DNA from: Gymnopus androsaceus JB14
Lineage: Eukaryota; Basidiomycota; Agaricomycetes; Agaricales; Omphalotaceae
Length of the DNA stretch: 64,000 bases
Reading direction: 5' to 3'
Assembly: GCA_009733575.1 (NCBI GenBank)
Contig: ML769397.1
Span: 248,001 to 312,000, forward strand
Positions 1-11,270 of this stretch are shown in pieces. Position numbers and translations under genes: made by a program. Under the pieces are notes generated by a model. The model was not told where the DNA came from. It searched no databases and saw only the letters and a list, made by a program, of their open reading frames with translations. The first letter of the stretch is position 1. The number at the start of each line of letters is the position of its first letter.

Positions 1-880
1 CAAAATACAGACCATGTATCCACTGCCCAAAATGCGGCATCTGATTCAAGGCTGAAGAGTTTTTTGTCCCATCAGTCCAAACAATTCAAGTTTTGGAAGA
101 GGTCTAAACCTACACCAGCCCCCTAGATGTCTCATACACAAAATTTACTCAATGTCCTGAATTTCCTACATGGAATTGATGTCATAATTGATTTTTTCAC
201 TGTATTGCTTTTTCAGGCTCAATTGTGATGATTTTTACTAACCTTAATATAAATTGCATATAGATAGAATGGCTCCACTATTGACTATTGTCCAAAGGAA
301 GCTAAAAAGGAAGCAGTGAAAGTTTACATCCTTGAACTTGGGCCCCTTGGAAGCAGGCTCCAGCAGTCAAATTAAAGAGAAACTTGCCCCAGAAATCCAT
401 CTATCTATCCTGCACACATACATGAAAACATTTCTTCTTCATTCTTTGTCTGTTCTATATTTGTGCCTTCTTCTTAACAATATACTTGTACCACCACTTT
501 CAGTCACAGTCTGAGTCAACCAATAGATCACCAAGCTGTAAGTTCTACAGTTGACATTGGACAGCCAGCAGAGCAATTTACTATTCAGTAAAATGAGGCT
601 GGACTCAAAGATATAATCTAAATAATAATATTCTTTAGAAGCAACAGAAGATCCGCAGCTTAGTGTCGTGACGTCGTTCAGTATCATGTGTGAGTCAGCT
701 CTAGCAATTTGAGCAAGATCATGCATTTGTCAATTACTGATTATGACACAATTTTGTGCATTTGACATGTCAGTGACGTTGATGTCTAAGCTTCGTCAGA
801 ATCGTTTTTGTGATTATCTGAATTTTTTATGTATCACTTTTTGTCATATCAGTCATTCATGATAATCATCTGACTCAAAT
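1..880. other. Intergenic, no supported gene
   Basis: AT-rich sequence with only short open frames on both strands. None has a recognisable domain, a signal peptide or a splice pattern that extends it. I see no terminal repeats of a mobile element here. Confidence 0.5.
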
Positions 881-1284
881 TCTAAATAAGTTACATCTGA
901 ATACAAGAACGACTAACAGACACAACTGATCCGCTTGAGAGAAGCAATTGAAAAATGCGTATTTGAACCAGAGACCTTTTGCATCTGCTTCACAATTCAG
1001 CCAATGGAAGACAAACCGCTGCAGAAGGGTAGTCAAGTTACGAGACTTTCTAGAATCTTTCACATTGATCTCTTCCAGACTTGAAGTTTCAGTCAATAAG
1101 GTGAGTAAAAAACGAAAGATATAAGTATTGGAATAGGTACCACTGCAATGTACATACAGGGTTAGATAATCCTTCAATAATGCGAAGTACCCAATATTGG
1201 AGTCCCAAGCACTAGCACCCTCCGCGAGAAGGTATTCCAGAAGGAAGGGGCAGATGAGAGAAAAAAAGAGATGGCAAACTCTTA

Positions 1285-2265
1285 GAATAACAAACACATT
1301 AACAGCCTCATCCGGTGTCCCGATCACTGTGATTTCAGCTGCACTATTTTGCAGAAGCAGCGCAGACTTGACTTTAGCGGCGGACATGCGGTTCCCGGAG
1401 ACATCAATTACTTGTGCACATTGGCCACAGATGTTGAGCAGGGTGGAATGGGAATCTATGTTTGCGAAACAGAAGGGAGGAGTGGAGGAGAGGAGAGGAG
1501 AATGAGTGAGCATTAGCCATAGTAAAACAAAACAAAAAATAAATGTATACGCACATCAACTCGGTCCTTGATCCAAATATACCCATGTTTGTGTCTAGCT
1601 GGTAAAGTAATGTCTAGGGGAAGGCTTGAAGTAAGTGGTGTCAATGTATTTGTGTGCGCATAGGATGTACGCACGTAGTTCTAGCATAATGGCAGGTATC
1701 ATAGTTTTAATGAAGGGGTGTGAGGGTAGGGAGGAAAGCAGAAGAGAATTCAAAGAGAGCTAGCAACGAAGAGCCGAAAGAAGGGAAAAAGGCCCTAAAC
1801 ACCCACCTATGATGATTACCGCAAATATTTTTTGCAATTGAGGCCCACCAATACCATCCACAACCTCCATCTCGATGGACGAATCATGATTATTGAGCTT
1901 GCATATGGAGCGAAGCAGAGTTTACGTGTAGGTTTTTTTGCAGTTTGTATTTGTGGGTAGATCGTATGTGAGATAGTCAAGAGGAAGGGAGGACAGGAGC
2001 AGTAGAGGAACGAGGAAAGATGACAGGCTAGAAAGAGGGAAAACAAAACATTTATTAGTATCTGTAACAGTCGTCAGCTAGCTTAACTCACCAGTCTTGG
2101 TCTGCCAAAACGTATCCATAATCGCACATTCCCCTTCCTACATGATCATTGTACCAGTTTCATGCTTCGGGCTCCTTGATGGGCACATCGGTGGAGCCAA
2201 AGATGCAAAAGGAGGAGAGGTCATGTAGGGTTACATGCCATGGGTGGCCTGCGAGTGAGTGAGGG
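1285..2265 (-). pseudogene. Acetyl-CoA synthetase-like pseudogene remnant
   Basis: Two blocks resemble the AMP-forming acetyl-CoA synthetase family (acetate + CoA + ATP to acetyl-CoA). Around 2245-2090 the - strand reads HDLSS, then GS...PIKEPEA-stop-NWYNDHVG, then, after a one-base frame change, CAIMDTFWQTKTG. This matches the family's HDLSSLRVLGSVGEPI...PEAWNWY...DTFWQTETG stretch; the stop is TGA where the family has TGG (Trp). Around 1420-1285 it reads VIDVSGNRMSAAKVKSALLL then VIGTPDE, matching the VxNVSGHRxSTAExESAL motif of the C-terminal domain. The segment between them is not recognisable, nor is the lysine-containing C-terminal tail. The stop, the frameshift and the missing parts make this a relic rather than a working enzyme. 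What is seen: the motif matches. Inferred: that both blocks come from one ancestral gene. Confidence 0.6.
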
Positions 2266-2937
2266 GAATGACAAATGAAAGAGGAATGGATATCAGCAAG
2301 ACCTCATGAATGGAGCAAAGGCTCGGGACTCACCTAACTTCCTCGACAACTTCAGAGGTACAGATGCAAATGTTTACACAGAGGCGTTAGATGGTGATGA
2401 TGAAGAAGGGTTGATTTGTTGTTGTTGTTCAATTCTTGCAAATACTGTGTCTTTCAGCACTAGCCACGTGCTTTGCTTTGGATCTAAGAAAAAATTATTT
2501 ATTTAGATATCATGATAGACCAAACTCACATTAGAATGATTCGGATCTGAGTCCATAGCTGCTGTTTCTTCAACAACATGTCACAGTGTATCTGCTGTTC
2601 CGTGATATATGCTATCCTAGTAATTCCTACCTGGGAGAATTTCATAGTAACGTCAAGCTACTGCTGGAATTGAGTACATATTGTCCATTCAAAAATCAAC
2701 TTGACGCGGTAGCTCAGACATCTTGGGCTGGGCGCAGATTCTGGTCCTTGGTCACTGATTCGCCATTTTTCTTCTGACCTCCGGCAGCAGTTTGGGGAAG
2801 CCTTTTAGTTGTGCCATAGATATTCAAATAGACAGATGATGTCTTCATGCTGTAGTTTTTGGGAGAATAAAACAGAAACAGTGGTTGCTCTGTAAGCACC
2901 CAGACGTCCAGATGTGTCTCATTCTTTCTTACCATCA
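2266..2937. other. Intergenic, no supported gene
   Basis: Short open frames only, on both strands. No domain or repeat recognised. The block A duplication starts at the right edge of this stretch. Confidence 0.4.
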
Positions 2938-3572
2938 TGCATTTAATTTTGTGTAGCCATACCCGCCATATAAAATGCAACAATATTTACCACATTCAAG
3001 GCGGCCACACAGGATGGATTTGCTGCTCTTGCAGAATGATCAACAAGGATATAGATGTGTGGAACATTGAGGATACCAACTCGAACGTTAATAAAACATT
3101 TATTCCTAAGTTTGCTCTCCAATTACATTTGATCTCTGTTTCTCTTACAAATCCTTGAATCCTAATATCTTATGGAGTGTATTGCCTAGGTTCTATGGAG
3201 ACAAAAAACCTGATTTTAGTATCAACTCTCTGCGATAGCCAATCTTATCTCTTGTCCTTTGTGTTACTTCTGGACACTCTTGTGCGCGTGATCTATTCCA
3301 TTCGAAAAAATTTCAGCTTATGAGCATCTCATGTTTCCAAAAGCCCCTAGCATCAGAGTGAATAATTCTTTGCTTTGAATTGTAGCGGGTTCCACTACGC
3401 ATGGCGCTACTGATACAAGCTCGATTTCCAAAACACTGTGCCTCACGAATGTCTCACTTGCCTGTCTCCTTTAAAAGGCTCAACTCAATCAAATTCTGGT
3501 TTTGCATCTTAGACTCTTACCACTATTATCAACATTGATAGCTACATTGACATCTACATTGACATCTACCAC

Positions 3573-3822
3573 TATGAATCAAGATGCTTTCGCAGCTTTC
3601 ATGCAGTCCTCGTGCTCACGCAATGTATTCACCACCGTTGTTCCAAAGCTGTTCGAGCTAGAGAAGAAATTATCTGACATGGATAGGGGCATGACCAAAA
3701 TCCTTGCCAAACTCAATGAAATGAAGGTAGTCATGGCTACACTAGATGAACTACCTGCAACCCTAACCAATATTGAAAGTGCACAAATGGTATATTCCAA
3801 GCTTACATTTTACTTAGTTTAG
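3573..3822 (+). CDS. Small coiled-coil protein, unidentified (partial model)
   Basis: From the ATG at 3573 the frame reads MNQDAFAAFMQSSC followed by a charged heptad-like stretch with LFELEKKLSDMDRG, which suggests a short coiled coil. The open frame runs to 3822, but a plausible donor (GTATATTCC) begins at about 3789, so the real gene probably continues in a further exon that I could not fix. The start is preferred over the upstream ATG at 3502 because the copy in block B (about 16235) is similar only from about this point, and the upstream part is a simple repeat of ACATTGACATCT. Function unknown. The block B copy has lost 88 bases from the middle. The family may be restricted to this fungal group; that cannot be checked here. 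Confidence 0.4.
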
Positions 3823-4623
3823 GCTAACTGGCAAATTCCCTAGGGTATTGGGTGAGCTCCACTGAGGCTGAGTCAAGGCCATAATTCCGACATTTTCCCT
3901 AGGATCATGACAATGTTGTTCCTCATCAGCTTATTGGTTATTGGAATTTTCACTGGGCTTGCGGCAGAGTGTTTGTATTTTTGACCTACTTCACCGACTT
4001 CAATTGATGTAGCACCCTTTCTTAGAAGCAAAATGTAAATGTAGGCAGAGACATGCTCACTGTATCCTGTCATTTGCTTACCTCCCTTGAATCACGGTTG
4101 CACCTCTCCCTGCCCCGAAACCATGGCCAGCTCATTCAACTTGGTGTATTAAACTTTGTTATACAATACAGATTATATGGATACAAAAAACATTCTCAAA
4201 GACGTTCAGTGGCTCAATGATCAAGGTGAATCAGAGAGATTGAAAATGAAAGCAAATGACTCCTTATTCGCAACTTGACTCAATCAAGCATGACCAGTTG
4301 CATAGTTGACATTGAGTAATGCCATTTAGTGCTTGTGTATGTCTTTACAGAAGGAAGGAGCGAGTTCAGGCTGTTACGAGCTTATCTAATCCATATCATT
4401 GCTGTTGGTTTCAAGTCCGCGCCCTACTGCGCTAGGGGGTACTTCACTATTGCATGCAACATTGTTGATGATTGCTGATACCAGCTCCGCTTTGTCCTCA
4501 AACAACTGTTTTGATTGGCTCGAATGATCTATATACTACATGAAGATTCCTAAGATACAGCAATGCGGACTGCGTCAAGTGCGACTATTTACAACGTACA
4601 GAAACTGGTTACTGTACAAAATG
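3823..4623. other. Intergenic part of block A
   Basis: No supported gene. Parts are recognisable in block B (about 16380-17059), including a stretch with the words CCAGCTCCG and TTTGTCCTCAAA, but neither copy keeps a long frame. This may be the degraded downstream exon region of the small coiled-coil gene. Confidence 0.4.
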
Positions 4624-6159
4624 TCACCATGAGTCATGAGGGCGCCCTGGTTTATGATAGGAATGACACCTTTCCATTTGTTCTTTCCAACCCAACAACA
4701 ATGCGCGCACCCATCCTGCGAAGCCTGGCAACCTCAGTATACAGCCTCTTCTCGTGAATACTCTGTGAAAAGGGCAGGAACATTCATATCCAGTATCTTT
4801 TTCAGCGCAGGCATCCAGGAGAAGATAAGGGTGATGTCAGAATGGCCTGAACTGAATGCCACAATGAGGTCAGGCTTGCTACCACAGTGTTGGTGCATGT
4901 AATCATGATACACCTTGGTATGTGTGGACCAAGTTCGACATCCCCCAACTTCTTGGCAATCCATGCATGCCCAATTGTCAGGCTCAGTGGGTACCTTGGC
5001 CTCGTGGACCAATGAAGCAAAGATGCAGGCACTTGAGACGGGGGAAGTGGTGAATGATATCCTCTGCCATGCTGCTGGTTCCAAGCTCGCGACTGGAGGC
5101 ACCGACAATGTGGATCTCCAGAGATGTGTAAGTCAATATCTTGGGAATGGCCCTCTCCAAGCCAGATATCACCGTGAAAGGGAAAGATTTGCTCTCGGTA
5201 GTGAGCTGGCCGACACTGGTGACAACCTGTGGATTGTGACTTGGGAAGCTGCTTGCAAGCCTGGCATACATGACAGAAATATCAGCTATACCACTCAATT
5301 CTTGGCTCACTACACGGTGGTAGTGATCCCAGCCAGTATAAGAAGCCATTGGGACGTATCTGCTGGTGCTTTCTGGGAGATGGACTCATCACTGCGCCGA
5401 GGTTCCCGAGCTTCTTCCGATCCAGATGATAGTTGATATCTGTGCGCTTGGTAGCATGCAAGAGTGCTAGCATATCACACTGTTCCTTTGAATGAACCAT
5501 TGAAAACTTCGATTTGCAAGTGTTGGAGCAATATTGAGCAAGCTGGCATTTGGGACAAGACGCAAAGAATTTGATAGGTCTGGTCCGGTAGAGGGTCTTG
5601 AAGCAGACTTCACAGACAACCTCATGCCTGTTAGGTAGATACAGCACTAAGACATGGCAACAAAAGAGGAAAAAATATTACTAACTTGAAGATCATTGTA
5701 GCACAGTTTTCACAAGGCTCGTGCTGCTCCGGACGTGGAGACTTCAACATTTCTTTGCGCTTGTCCTAGCAAATGTTGTCAGCCAAAATTTCCGAGTTCA
5801 GATCCTTACTACGCACCTGGCGCTCAACAAGCTCCGCGAGTGTGACAGAAGATCCAGCATCGATCTTGAGGTCATATTTGTTAACCTTTTGGAAGCGAGG
5901 ACAAAAATACTTGTGCCGGAGCTTCCAGTCCTTTTTCTGGAAAGCAGGGCTACCTGTAGGACGTGCTTGTTCAGTGACGCATCTGAAGATAAAAAATGTG
6001 TGGCACTGACAATAAGAAACGCAGTGACACAAAGAACACTTTTTCAGAGTGATATGAGTGCCTGAAGGTTGGAAACACCAAGAGCATAGCATGTCCCCAG
6101 CAACTTCAAGCATCGTATACTGAGGTGTGTAGGCCCTTGGAGGAAGATCTTGAGCCATC
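4624..6159 (-). pseudogene. Double-MYND zinc-finger protein pseudogene (copy A)
   Basis: Close relative of the gene at 17060-18603. It starts at the shared MMAQD (6159) and ends at the homologous PHDSW-stop (4624). The first MYND finger is recognisable (CSWC, KKCSLC, YC, HKYFC), but the Cys of the copy B motif SPACQKK is Phe here (SPAFQKK), so one zinc ligand is lost. The second finger is kept (CPKCQLAQYC, CKSKF, HSKEQC). At least three frame changes follow, by comparison with copy B: near 5365 after PSPRK, near 4995 at FIGP, and near 4745 after FTEYSREEA. Reading frames therefore stop at 5282, 4984 and 4734. A protein of the full family length cannot be made without correcting these. Possible truncated product: the two fingers alone. 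See copy B for the intact architecture. Confidence 0.8.
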
Positions 6160-6384
6160 ATGGTGGATGAGGATGAATGCAAGGAGCCTTTTTATTGTGT
6201 GTACTGGGCACAAGCGGGCCACATGGGATCAAAGGTGACCTTTGTGAGCCATTATGGTGGTTGAACACAAAGAACCTAACCTCTTTTTTGTACACTTAGG
6301 CACAAGCGGGCCACATGGCATCAGAGACTTCGGATTTCCGAACATCGCTTAGAATAACTAATGAAATAAAATATAAGCTTGACG

Positions 6385-6475
6385 AAGCTCTTTGATACAA
6401 TCCTGGGACAGATATTGTGACATTCTTGATAGAGTTACATTGTTCAGTAGAAAAATTAGTACGAAACCACTTTTT
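6385..6475 (-). pseudogene. Collapsed F-box gene scar
   Basis: On the - strand this stretch reads the first residues of the local F-box family (MSQYLSQ-like, followed by I/KE) and its 5' intron end, matching 10960-11040 and 21380-21460. Immediately to its left, at 6375-6388, the sequence ATAAGCTTGACGAAG matches the 3' flank of the F-box gene at about 9465-9478. The 3' flank and the 5' end are joined directly, so about 1.4 kb holding the F-box and the repeat region is missing. The position, right after the MYND gene, is where block B has its F-box fragment. This is a deletion footprint, not a gene. Confidence 0.7.
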
Positions 6476-7738
6476 AGAGAAGATAGCAGTCAGGAGCAAG
6501 GAGTCAGCCAATTATTCAAGTGCAAGCACTTATGGCCTACTCTTGACGCCTAGTTTTACATTTCTCAACCACCGCCATGAAGTGCCCATTCACCGAGGAT
6601 GAGATCAAGTACAAGCAGCAGTGTAGAGAGTTTATACAAAAGAATCTGTCTGGCCCTCTTTCTTTCATGCTAAAGACAGTGACTATGTTGCAAAAATTGC
6701 GTACTCAGTCGCTGTTGTTGATCTGCAGCAAGAGTACGGGTGACTGGAGCACTTTGTCCAATAACGTCACGTTGGATAAGGTTGTTATTCCAAAGGTTTG
6801 CGGTTCATTAATCCAAGATGGCGCATCGTGCTATCTAGTTGTCTGGGACAATTCTCAGTGAGTTTGTGGAGGCTCCTATTGGATACACTCGCCGACGCAG
6901 TTGCGGATGCAGTAATTGGACTTCGCGACAAGGTTAACCCTCTCGGGAACAGCAAAGTCACTCCACTTGGTCGATGGAATATCAGCGGGCATTTTTGTCC
7001 CAAATGACTGTACTTCAATAGTACTTAGTTGACATAGTCAATGATCTGGCAGACTCCCTGAAGACTCGTTTCCAAAGAGCTGCTGGAATGGAAGCTGAAC
7101 TATCCCATCTCACAGATATAGTCTTTACTCTAGGAGACTTCTCTGCTCGAGACATCTAGCTGCTACCGGATGATTGGATTGGTTTCCTCTACTTGGAATG
7201 AGCTGTTTTGCTCCGGCCTGGTGGGAATGGCATAGTTTTATGGCCATCTTCAGGAAGACCGCCTTCAGCGATCCGCTCCAGTTTGGTTTTTGAAAGAAAG
7301 CCTGCAATTTTCCGCAAAGATTTTGACAACATCAAAACGGAATTGCAGATATCCGCCCTCCCCATGAGTTTGACCCTCCAATGGAGTTGTCAACTATTGA
7401 TAATAAGCCACCACCGGAGTTGGAAGAGCTCAAGCTTGGTACATTTTTGCTGGAGAAGATAAGATTGAATTTTGTGTGGGAGTGGCCCAACTTTTCCAGT
7501 GAAGAGAGTGAGAAAGAGGAGGACTTTCCAATCTAGTTTCAGTACAACATGTTGTTTCTCAAGCTCACTTAGAACCGAAAACTGAAGACTATGCTCTGTT
7601 ACCTACTAGTACCCAGAGGACTACTAAACAAACAACAGCGCAAAAAGAATTATATTGATGAGTCCTAAGATCCTAATTCCAAAAGACAACAATGCAATGT
7701 CCTAAGTACTTGTACAGGCAACACTTCTGCAGCCTTAC
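6476..7738. other. Degenerate region with fragmentary frames
   Basis: Several + strand frames of 60-95 codons (for example 6577-6861 and 6798-7007) are interrupted by stops. One reads LWRLLLDTLADAVADAVIGL, helical in appearance. They look like successive pieces of one decayed gene but I do not recognise a family, and no consistent exon structure joins them. No counterpart is visible in block B. Confidence 0.35.
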
Positions 7739-8400
7739 TTAGGTCATAATCGTGTAGACCTCGTCGTTGGCTCTGACAATGCCACAGCCCAAGGTTTGCA
7801 GAGGCAACCCAGCGTCGGGCCCAATACTAATGCACGCATCCGAAACGTTGTACGGTGCAATAACACAACCTTCAGCCAAAATGTTCCCTGGAGAAGCATT
7901 CAACCTGCATGAATTGCACGTAATAGTAAAGGCTTGGTTTCTGGGATGAATCAAAGTCAATGCTCTGCATGCAATGTCGAAGAATCTTATTGAAAAATAA
8001 CTTATGACTGGAAAGTTGTGGTGTTCAAAGTAGTGAGAATCAATTGGCCACCAGTCGGCGTGGTCGTGGCTGTCAAACTACTATCAGTCTCCGTGTCCCT
8101 GTAAAGTGGCATGTATCAGCGACTGCGATGGCTTACAAGTAGAAAAACTGACTCGATGAAATAGCAGGTAGGGAACTCTCCAGTCTGCGGGACATTCCAT
8201 CCACGAGAAGTGGAACCAGCGTAGGGCTCTCCAACAATGTTGAAGTTTTTGATAACAGCCCATTCAAGTCCAGTGGCTGCATCCTGGACGGAGACATGGT
8301 TTCCCTGAGCATTGGGGTTACAGGAACCACATCGGAGGGGTTTGGCCGATGCTCCAGTGAGGAGAACGGCAGAGAGTATGAGAGCAGAAATCTTGAGCAT
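7739..8400 (-). CDS. Small secreted protein, Cys-containing, three exons
   Basis: Starts at 8400 with MLKISALILSAVLLTGASAKP, a clear signal peptide (short basic n-region, hydrophobic core, AXA-type site at GASA-K). The mature part begins with RCGSCNPNAQG, continues through ATGLEWAVIKNFNIVGEPYAG, and ends with the last exon (from about 7978) NQAFTITCNSC...GCVIAPYN...CISIGP...YTIMT. Two short introns are supported by alignment with 50598-51264: donor GTCAGT after CYFIE with acceptor TTTACAG near 8100, and a second intron ending CATGCAG. Predicted product is about 190 residues and probably extracellular. A TATA box lies at 8458-8464. No enzyme motif is visible; function unknown. Paralogues: the intact gene at 50598-51264 and the collapsed copy at 44728-45120. 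Confidence 0.8.
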
Positions 8401-8457
8401 GGTAGATTGTAGTCCACTCTAGAAAGTGATCTGGAGGAAGAGTGGGTTCTTCTGGTC

Positions 8458-8464
8458 TTTTATA
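8458..8464 (-). promoter_or_regulatory. TATA box of the secreted-protein gene
   Basis: TATAAAA on the - strand, 58-64 bases upstream of the ATG at 8400. The paralogue at 51264 has the same heptamer at a similar distance, which supports a real core promoter. Confidence 0.6.
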
Positions 8465-9549
8465 CGCGCTTCCAGCGGCGACAAAGCCCGAACGTGTCGC
8501 AATCTTCCACAGCCATTCCAACCTTTGATCTTCCGCCCTGCTAAGCTTGCTGTCAGCTCCGGGGTTTCTATCTAAGAACCATATCCTTTTTTTCCGAGTC
8601 TATCCAGATTTATTTTTGAATATGACTTGTTCAAGCTCATGCCCATTCTTAACGGTGAAAGATTGCCATATTTTTCTATGCACCTGAGGCTGTAGACGCG
8701 GTCTTGCTTCATGAGTAGATGGTTTGAGAAGTAGAGACACGAGGAGGGAAGTGCATGGTCCCCAAATAGAAACGACAGTTCCAAGGGCCTAGACGACACG
8801 ACATTCATAGCTGTCTTCAGACCTTTTGACTCACAGCTGGCCGATCTCAGGGGGCAATGACAAGTAGAGCCAGAAGCGAGAGTCCAAGGAGGCTATCTAC
8901 TGTAGTTGGTACAGAATGGTACTCTTTTCACAAAGAATCGACTTCAAAGAATTGAGGGTAACTCGGAGTCCAAAACAGACAAAAATAGGCCTAAGGGACA
9001 AGTTGAAACTTGAAGCCAGTGGGCTGTGTAACTTCTATGTAATGAGCTTGAAATAGCATTCCTTGAGGACAAGAGGTCCAGTAACAGAAACTCGCTTTGA
9101 CCATGATTATTGGCACACATGTTCTGCATTTACTTCGTACTTAGAGGATGTCAAAGGTGACGGATCTGGGTCTTGGACAGGCTCTAACTAGTTTGAACAA
9201 TGAAGTAGGACTAAATTCTTACGCCTCAAAATGAAAACCGTCAGTTTTATACCAACAAGACTGCAGGTTATCTTGAATGCCAAACTTCTAGCGGTTAACT
9301 TCGACAGTCCATGAAGCATAAACTGGAAGCTCAAAGCTTGAGTCATGATTGAGAATTCATAGCAAATGTCCACCACTGATGTGGAACTGTAAATCTACAC
9401 AAGGTCACAGAACAAGAATAAATGTAGACTGATAAATGGTAACTGATGAGCGGTAATATATATGAGCTTGACGAAGTCAAATGCAATCGCAATTAAACAC
9501 AAAGAAAAGTCAAACATATTCAAGGGAACACAAAAAATTGGGATTGTTC
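8465..9549. other. Intergenic, partly duplicated in block B
   Basis: 8465-9200 holds no supported gene. 9215-9549 is the 3' flank of the F-box gene and matches 19605-19980, including ACGCCTCAAAATGAAAACCG and CAAAGCTTGAGTCATGATTGA. A gene lies in neither copy. Confidence 0.5.
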
Positions 9550-10995
9550 TTACATGTTATTGATTTCCAACCCAGACAGTCCGGATATTTGTTCATCGTA
9601 ATGAAACCCCCGCAGCGTCACCTTCTGCAACCGAATCAACCCAGGACTAGCAGTTGTTTCACTGTCATACGGCCACCATCGTGAAAGGACCATAGAGGTC
9701 AATTCAGACGGATAGGCTACGGGTGGCCTGTAAGGCTGCAGCCCAAGATGTGTGAGCTTTGGAAGAAGGACTTGACTACCTTCACTACAGGTCAATGCTC
9801 GGAGGAGAAGATTGATATCAAATCGCATCCTATGTAGGTGCAATGATTGGACTTCAGGGAGCATGCCCATTGTCACCGTCAAGTTCTTCATCCAAGTCCC
9901 TACATCATTCCCATAGAAGTCTTCCAGTGTCAAAGACGACAGTGAAATAGCAGAGCGGCGCTGAAAATCAGCTAAAGTTGTAAGAGCGTGACCGATATCG
10001 CCACAATACCCACAAAGGGTCAAGTGTTCGAGGAGAGGAAGGGTAAGGCAACATAAGAAGTCGTACAAATCATGGCAGACGATTTTCAGGGATTTCAACA
10101 AGGGCAAGAATATATACATGTTGGAGGTGAGTCCACGCCGCAGTGGAAGGGCGATTTCGAGGTTAACAAGATTTATGCATGCATGGATATTGTCCATACA
10201 GACAGCGCCAGCTGTATCGGATATGACAGATCTCGAGTCGAAGCTTAACGTGGTCAGTTGTTCTACAGGAAACACCAATGCCTTTAAAAAAGCAGAGGAG
10301 CACGCGGGCCCCTTAATTTGGACATGGTATAGGTTGGGTGCATCCAAGAACGCTTCGATTTGGCTGGGGAAAAGGAATCCATCAAGGTGCCGGAATGAAA
10401 GAGTGACCTGTTCCAACTGAGAAAAGGAAGAGCGCGGTAGATTGAAAAGGGCGGTGTATGGTCTCGGATCCCCCGCCACATCCAATGTTCGAATTCGGTG
10501 GCGACACTCCAAGATTTGCTCTAGAAGTTGCAGGGACGCATCTCGACATAAAGAAACATACACGTCCAAGGGAAGACTCCGACTCCGATTAGCCCACTTT
10601 TTGACCCATTCAACGTCGGCCAAGACTTTTATGCCATCATTAATGCATAGCTTAGACCAAAGTTGGGGAGTCGCAAGAGCGACCTTTCTCCAAGCCGCAC
10701 ACACACTAGAAAGACTGTGCGTGTAAAAGACCATAGTAAGACTGGAGTGAAAAACGCCATCCTCAGGAAGACAGGCAAGCTCGAAGATTTCGGAAAGGAT
10801 CTCCATGGGAATTCGACGGACAGGCGAGAGAATGTTTCGGAAGGTGGCAAGCTCGACGAGCTTCGCATTTCTTTGACGGGTTAACTCGGAGATTTGAGCC
10901 TCGAGGCTCTCTGCTTGCTCTCGAAGAAACAATATGTCGCTTGGTTCAAGGCAAACCGGCTCTTCTATACGATTCAGGGATAGATATTGCGACAT
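9550..10995 (-). CDS. F-box-like protein, intact
   Basis: Uninterrupted frame of 481 codons from MSQYLSLNRIEEP to GLEINNM. Order: conserved leader (residues 1-20), a short coiled coil (about 25-50, LREQAESLEAQISELTRQR), then an F-box-like domain (about 55-105, RRIPMEILSEIFELACLP and the tract SSVCAAWRKVALATPQLWSKL). The rest is a Leu-rich, LRR-like region with recurring RTLDV, QLEQVTLS and LPLLEHLTLCG. F-box proteins of this kind are expected to bind Skp1 in SCF ubiquitin ligases and select substrates; the substrate is unknown. I chose the ATG at 10995 over 11016 because in all copies a likely intron acceptor (CAG-GAATG) directly precedes MSQYL and a donor (GTAAGT/GTGAGT) follows a CTTCAG in the leader, so 5' UTR splicing is likely. 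It is the only intact F-box copy in the left cluster. Confidence 0.85.
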   Translation of the reverse strand: MSQYLSLNRIEEPVCLEPSDILFLREQAESLEAQISELTRQRNAKLVELATFRNILSPVRRIPMEILSEIFELACLPEDGVFHSSLTMVFYTHSLSSVCAAWRKVALATPQLWSKLCINDGIKVLADVEWVKKWANRSRSLPLDVYVSLCRDASLQLLEQILECRHRIRTLDVAGDPRPYTALFNLPRSSFSQLEQVTLSFRHLDGFLFPSQIEAFLDAPNLYHVQIKGPACSSAFLKALVFPVEQLTTLSFDSRSVISDTAGAVCMDNIHACINLVNLEIALPLRRGLTSNMYIFLPLLKSLKIVCHDLYDFLCCLTLPLLEHLTLCGYCGDIGHALTTLADFQRRSAISLSSLTLEDFYGNDVGTWMKNLTVTMGMLPEVQSLHLHRMRFDINLLLRALTCSEGSQVLLPKLTHLGLQPYRPPVAYPSELTSMVLSRWWPYDSETTASPGLIRLQKVTLRGFHYDEQISGLSGLEINNM

Positions 10996-11270
10996 TCCTG
11001 ATAAAATATTGCTCAATAGAAAAATTAGCTACGAAAAGAAGACTCACCTGAAGATGAGGTCGAGATTGAGAAGATGGAGTAGCTAGGTGAGCGTTGACAA
11101 AATGAAAATCGATGATCGCAACAGAATCCAGGCTATCCCAGGTGGTGTCGGGTTGCGTTGGGAAAGATGAAGGGTGCTGCCGGCAAGATGAATAGAGCGG
11201 AATTTCCACACGTGGCCGTGCCGACTTACTCCGCTCTCCTCTGGTCATGTACGGCTAGAAGAACAACTCG
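10996..11270 (-). promoter_or_regulatory. 5' leader and putative promoter of the F-box gene
   Basis: Contains the probable 5' UTR intron (acceptor just before the ATG at 10995, donor near 11047) and the leader CTCGACCTCATCTTCAG, also present in block B at about 21460-21480. Similarity with B ends near 11090/21515. No clear TATA box. Confidence 0.4.

Larger units (their letters stand above)
2938..11090. repeat. Segmental duplication, block A
   Basis: This interval matches 15850-21515 in the same orientation, in several collinear stretches: 2940-3240 with 15850-16120, 3580-3830 with 16230-16380, 4550-6300 with 16985-18690, and 9215-11085 with 19605-21505. Gene order is conserved: small coiled-coil ORF, MYND gene, F-box gene. 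Block A differs by having 6.5-9.2 kb (with a secreted-protein gene) that I cannot match in B, and by an F-box collapse scar at about 6385-6475. Divergence is substantial and indels are many, so the duplication is old, or has decayed quickly. Confidence 0.8.
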
